DNA from: Planctomycetaceae bacterium
GTDB taxonomy: Bacteria; Planctomycetota; Planctomycetia; Planctomycetales; Planctomycetaceae
Assembly: GCA_027080405.1 (NCBI GenBank)
Contig: JALWSL010000102.1
Span: 1 to 8,409 of the forward strand
Length of the DNA: 8,409 bases
Direction of reading: 5' to 3'
Below, one piece after another: positions 6,450 to 8,409 of this stretch. The position numbers and the translations under genes are program-made. Each line of letters opens with the position of its first letter. The first letter of the stretch is position 1. The notes beneath the pieces were generated by a model, which saw only the letters and a program-made list of their open reading frames with translations, ran no database searches and was not told where the DNA came from.

Positions 6450-6476
6450 GAGTTACAAGGAATGAGAGCTACAAGG
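6445..6476. repeat. 16-bp tandem duplication across a stop codon
   Basis: AATGAGAGTTACAAGG (6445-6460) is directly followed by AATGAGAGCTACAAGG (6461-6476), 15 of 16 identical. The first copy contains the TGA stop (6447-6449) of the upstream membrane protein; the second lies in the 58-base convergent gap before kbl. No hairpin terminator is evident in that gap. Confidence 0.9.
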
Positions 6477-6507
6477 TTCATGTAAACTTTTTCGTTCTAC
6501 CGCATCG

Positions 6508-7707
6508 CTAAATTCCAAGTTCCTGTTTGACTTCCGCGAATTTTTCAATTGCGAATTCGAGGTCTTTTCGGGAATGAGCTGCAGAAATTTGTGTGCGGAT
6601 GCGTGCTTTTCCCTTCGGCACCACCGGATACGAAAAGCCGATCACATACACCCCTTTATCCAGAAGAGCGTCAGCCATTTTCGATGCCAAAGCCGCATCG
6701 CCCAGCATGATCGGCACAATCGGGTGTTCGCCCGGTACGACATTGAAACCGACTTTTTCGATCTGTTCCCGGAAAAATCGGCTGTTCTCTTCCAGACGGT
6801 CTCTCAAGTCGGTGGAGTCGCGAAGCAGTTGAATCGCCTTGATTGAAGCGGCAACAATGGGCGGAGCGACCGAATTGGAAAACAGATAGGGACGCGAACG
6901 CTGCCGAAGCAATTCGATAATCTCCTTTTTACCGGACGTGTAGCCGCCACTGGCACCGCCAAGCGCTTTGCCCAGTGTGCCGGTGAGGATATCGATTTTA
7001 TCAATCACATGATGATATTCGTGCGTGCCTCGCCCTTTGGCTCCCATGAAGCCAACCGAATGGGAATCATCCACCATGACCAGCGCATCATATTTTTCCG
7101 CCAGTTCGCAGATGCCGGGAAGATTGGCGATTGTGCCGTCCATGGAAAAGACGCCATCCGTGGCGATCAGGCGATAACGCGCTGATGCTGCCTCCTGCAA
7201 TTTGGCTTCCAAATCTTCTATGCAATTATTGCGATATCGAAAGCGTTTCGCTTTGCACAGCCGGATACCGTCAATAATACTGGCATGATTCAATTCGTCT
7301 GAAATGACCGCATCCTCTGCCGTCAATAATGTCTCGAACAAACCGCCGTTGGCATCGAAACAGGATGTGTAGAGAATGGTCTCCTCGGTGCCGAGGAACG
7401 CGGACAGCTCTTTTTCCAGTTCTTTATGTATTGCTTGCGTACCACAAATAAACCGCACCGAAGAAAGTCCGTAGCCCCAGCGATCCAACCCTTCATGGGC
7501 CGCCTGGATCACTTCGGGATGTTCTGCCAACCCCAGGTAATTATTGGCACATAGGTTCAACACGCCTTTTTCAGCAGAACCGCCGGGAATCTCCACTTCG
7601 ATGTGCGCATCCTGCGGCGATTCAATAATCCGCTCTGCCTTGTACAGGCCGGCTTCACGGATGCCATCGAGTTGTTGTTGTAATTCGGTTTGAAATGAAT
7701 CATACAT
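6508..7707 (-). CDS. kbl: 2-amino-3-ketobutyrate coenzyme A ligase (glycine C-acetyltransferase)
   Basis: A 399-residue PLP enzyme of the alpha-oxoamine synthase family, nearly the length of E. coli Kbl (398). It converts 2-amino-3-ketobutyrate plus CoA to glycine plus acetyl-CoA, the second step of threonine breakdown through threonine dehydrogenase. Recognisable family blocks are [65 protein letters not shown] and [14 protein letters not shown]. Lys247 is the PLP Schiff-base lysine, and Asp213 and His216 (in DDSHS) and His141 match the cofactor-contacting residues of E. coli Kbl shifted by three. ATG 7707 is preferred over GTG 7716: AGGTGG sits 5 bases before it and the resulting length fits the family. 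Cytoplasmic. No tdh is adjacent in the window, whereas in E. coli kbl and tdh form an operon. It is transcribed alone, divergent from the dehydrogenase gene. Confidence 0.97.
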   Translation of the reverse strand: MYDSFQTELQQQLDGIREAGLYKAERIIESPQDAHIEVEIPGGSAEKGVLNLCANNYLGLAEHPEVIQAAHEGLDRWGYGLSSVRFICGTQAIHKELEKELSAFLGTEETILYTSCFDANGGLFETLLTAEDAVISDELNHASIIDGIRLCKAKRFRYRNNCIEDLEAKLQEAASARYRLIATDGVFSMDGTIANLPGICELAEKYDALVMVDDSHSVGFMGAKGRGTHEYHHVIDKIDILTGTLGKALGGASGGYTSGKKEIIELLRQRSRPYLFSNSVAPPIVAASIKAIQLLRDSTDLRDRLEENSRFFREQIEKVGFNVVPGEHPIVPIMLGDAALASKMADALLDKGVYVIGFSYPVVPKGKARIRTQISAAHSRKDLEFAIEKFAEVKQELGI

Positions 7708-7712
7708 CGCGT

Positions 7713-7718
7713 CCACCT
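7713..7718 (-). promoter_or_regulatory. ribosome binding site choosing ATG 7707 for kbl
   Basis: AGGTGG on the minus strand lies 5 bases before ATG 7707-7705. It overlaps the alternative GTG at 7716, which therefore cannot use it. Confidence 0.6.
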
Positions 7719-7889
7719 GTTTTATGTTTTATATGACGCCAATTGAAAAGGGGAGGGTGACAGTTTACCATTATTACGGTGAGATGCTATCAAAACGGAA
7801 TCGGGCTATCGTCGTCAGGCTTGTACGCCGAGATCGTAGCGACAGTCATCGTTCGAGTCCATTGTTATCAACTGATTGAGAGAGCGGGT

Positions 7890-8409
7890 ATGCTTTGCTT
7901 CAAAAATATGATCGCCTGCTGGGCTGTTCCTTTAACGGTTTTGTGCACAACAGGGTTACTGTTGGCAGAAGGTCACGGGCAGATCGAAGTCCCGAAATCT
8001 CTTGATGATCGTCTGACAGTTGAGCTATTCGCAGCCGAGCCGGACATTGTGACTGTGACCGGTCTGACGGTTGATTCTCGGGGACGGGTACTTGTGGTTG
8101 AATCTCAAACGCATTTTCGACCAGACGATTACGACGGGCCAGAAAAAGACCGCATTCGATTATTGGAAGATACCACCGGCGATGGCAGGGCAGATCGGGT
8201 TGAGACCTTTTTTGAGGGGACAACCTACACCATGAATGTCGCAGCCCATCCTTTTAACGGCTGGGTTTATGTGGCAACGCGGAGTTCCATTTTTCGCCTT
8301 CGTGATACCGACAACGATGGTAGAGCGGACAAACAGCAGCATCTTGCCACGTTGAAAACGGAATCCGACTATCCCCACAATGGTCTTTCCGGTTTCGCTT
8401 TTGACTTGG
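7890..8409 (+). CDS. PVC-type membrane-bound dehydrogenase, N-terminal part (3' truncated)
   Basis: The frame is open from ATG 7890 to the end of the window (173 complete codons). Residues 1-26 form a signal peptide (MLCFKNMIACW, then the hydrophobic LTVLCTTGLLLA), so the protein is exported. The mature start 'VPKSLDDRLTVELFAAEPDIV' and the blades GLTVDSRGRVLVVES, RIRLLEDTTGDGRAD, MNVAAHPFNGWVYVATRSSIFRLRDTDNDGRAD and PHNGLSGFAFD match the N-terminal beta-propeller of the planctomycete/verrucomicrobial 'putative membrane-bound dehydrogenase' family. Members commonly continue into a HEAT-like region and a C-terminal haem-binding CxxCH domain, none of which is visible here. Two DxDxDG-type loops (about residues 94-102 and 139-147) resemble calcium-binding loops. 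A weak GAGAG precedes the ATG; ATG 7908 is an alternative that would shorten the signal peptide. It is transcribed away from kbl, and about 180 bases separate the two starts. Confidence 0.93.
   Translation, partial: MLCFKNMIACWAVPLTVLCTTGLLLAEGHGQIEVPKSLDDRLTVELFAAEPDIVTVTGLTVDSRGRVLVVESQTHFRPDDYDGPEKDRIRLLEDTTGDGRADRVETFFEGTTYTMNVAAHPFNGWVYVATRSSIFRLRDTDNDGRADKQQHLATLKTESDYPHNGLSGFAFDL

Noticed and set aside
7840..7870. tRNA-like T-loop sequence (GTTCGAGTCC)
   Set aside because: The flanking bases do not form the five-pair T stem and no acceptor, D or anticodon arms are found around it.
8170..8332. Calcium-binding EF-hand protein
   Set aside because: The two DxDxDG-like loops are a regular feature of the propeller of the PVC-type dehydrogenase family and no paired helices of a true EF-hand are seen.
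1..8409. Mobile element, CRISPR, toxin-antitoxin or phage-defence system
   Set aside because: No transposase, integrase, terminal inverted repeats, spaced repeat array, nuclease, or toxin-like gene pair could be recognised on either strand.

Overview
The window looks like a chromosomal stretch from a planctomycete (phylum Planctomycetota). The strongest signs are a DUF1559 protein with a type IV-prepilin-like N-terminus (4913-5809), the start of a PVC-type 'membrane-bound dehydrogenase' (from 7890), and a membrane-anchored protein with DUF11-like/Ig-like repeats (553-2028). By eye the base composition is near 50% GC. A Gimesia/Rubinisphaera-like family is a reasonable guess, not something the sequence proves.

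Layout. 1-501 (+) is the 3' end of an unrecognised gene. It converges on 2028-553 (-), an anchored protein with an unusually aromatic cytoplasmic tail, a Pro-rich linker and two Ig-like domains. Next come 516 gene-free bases (2029-2544), then an orphan radical SAM/SPASM-like protein (3888-2545, -). Another gene-free stretch of about 506 bases (3889-4394) separates it from a divergent three-gene cassette on the + strand: a small secreted protein (4395-4828), the DUF1559 prepilin-like protein (4913-5809) and a single-pass membrane protein (5823-6449). That cassette converges on kbl, 2-amino-3-ketobutyrate CoA ligase (7707-6508, -). Divergent from kbl, a secreted PVC-type dehydrogenase begins at 7890 (+) and runs off the window.

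How the genes relate. Only the cassette 4395-6449 looks like an operon; its three products all carry export or membrane signals and probably act at or outside the cytoplasmic membrane. Kbl is a housekeeping threonine/glycine enzyme, here without tdh on either visible side. The other genes appear to be single transcription units.

The most notable signal is in the first cassette gene. A well-placed ribosome binding site and ATG open a signal peptide whose frame breaks at a run of seven T. One additional T joins it exactly to the downstream open frame, which points to a homopolymer frameshift, slippage or a sequencing error. Three short tandem duplications (12-16 bp) at gene edges are a second recurring oddity. 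No RNA gene, insertion sequence, CRISPR array or defence system was found.
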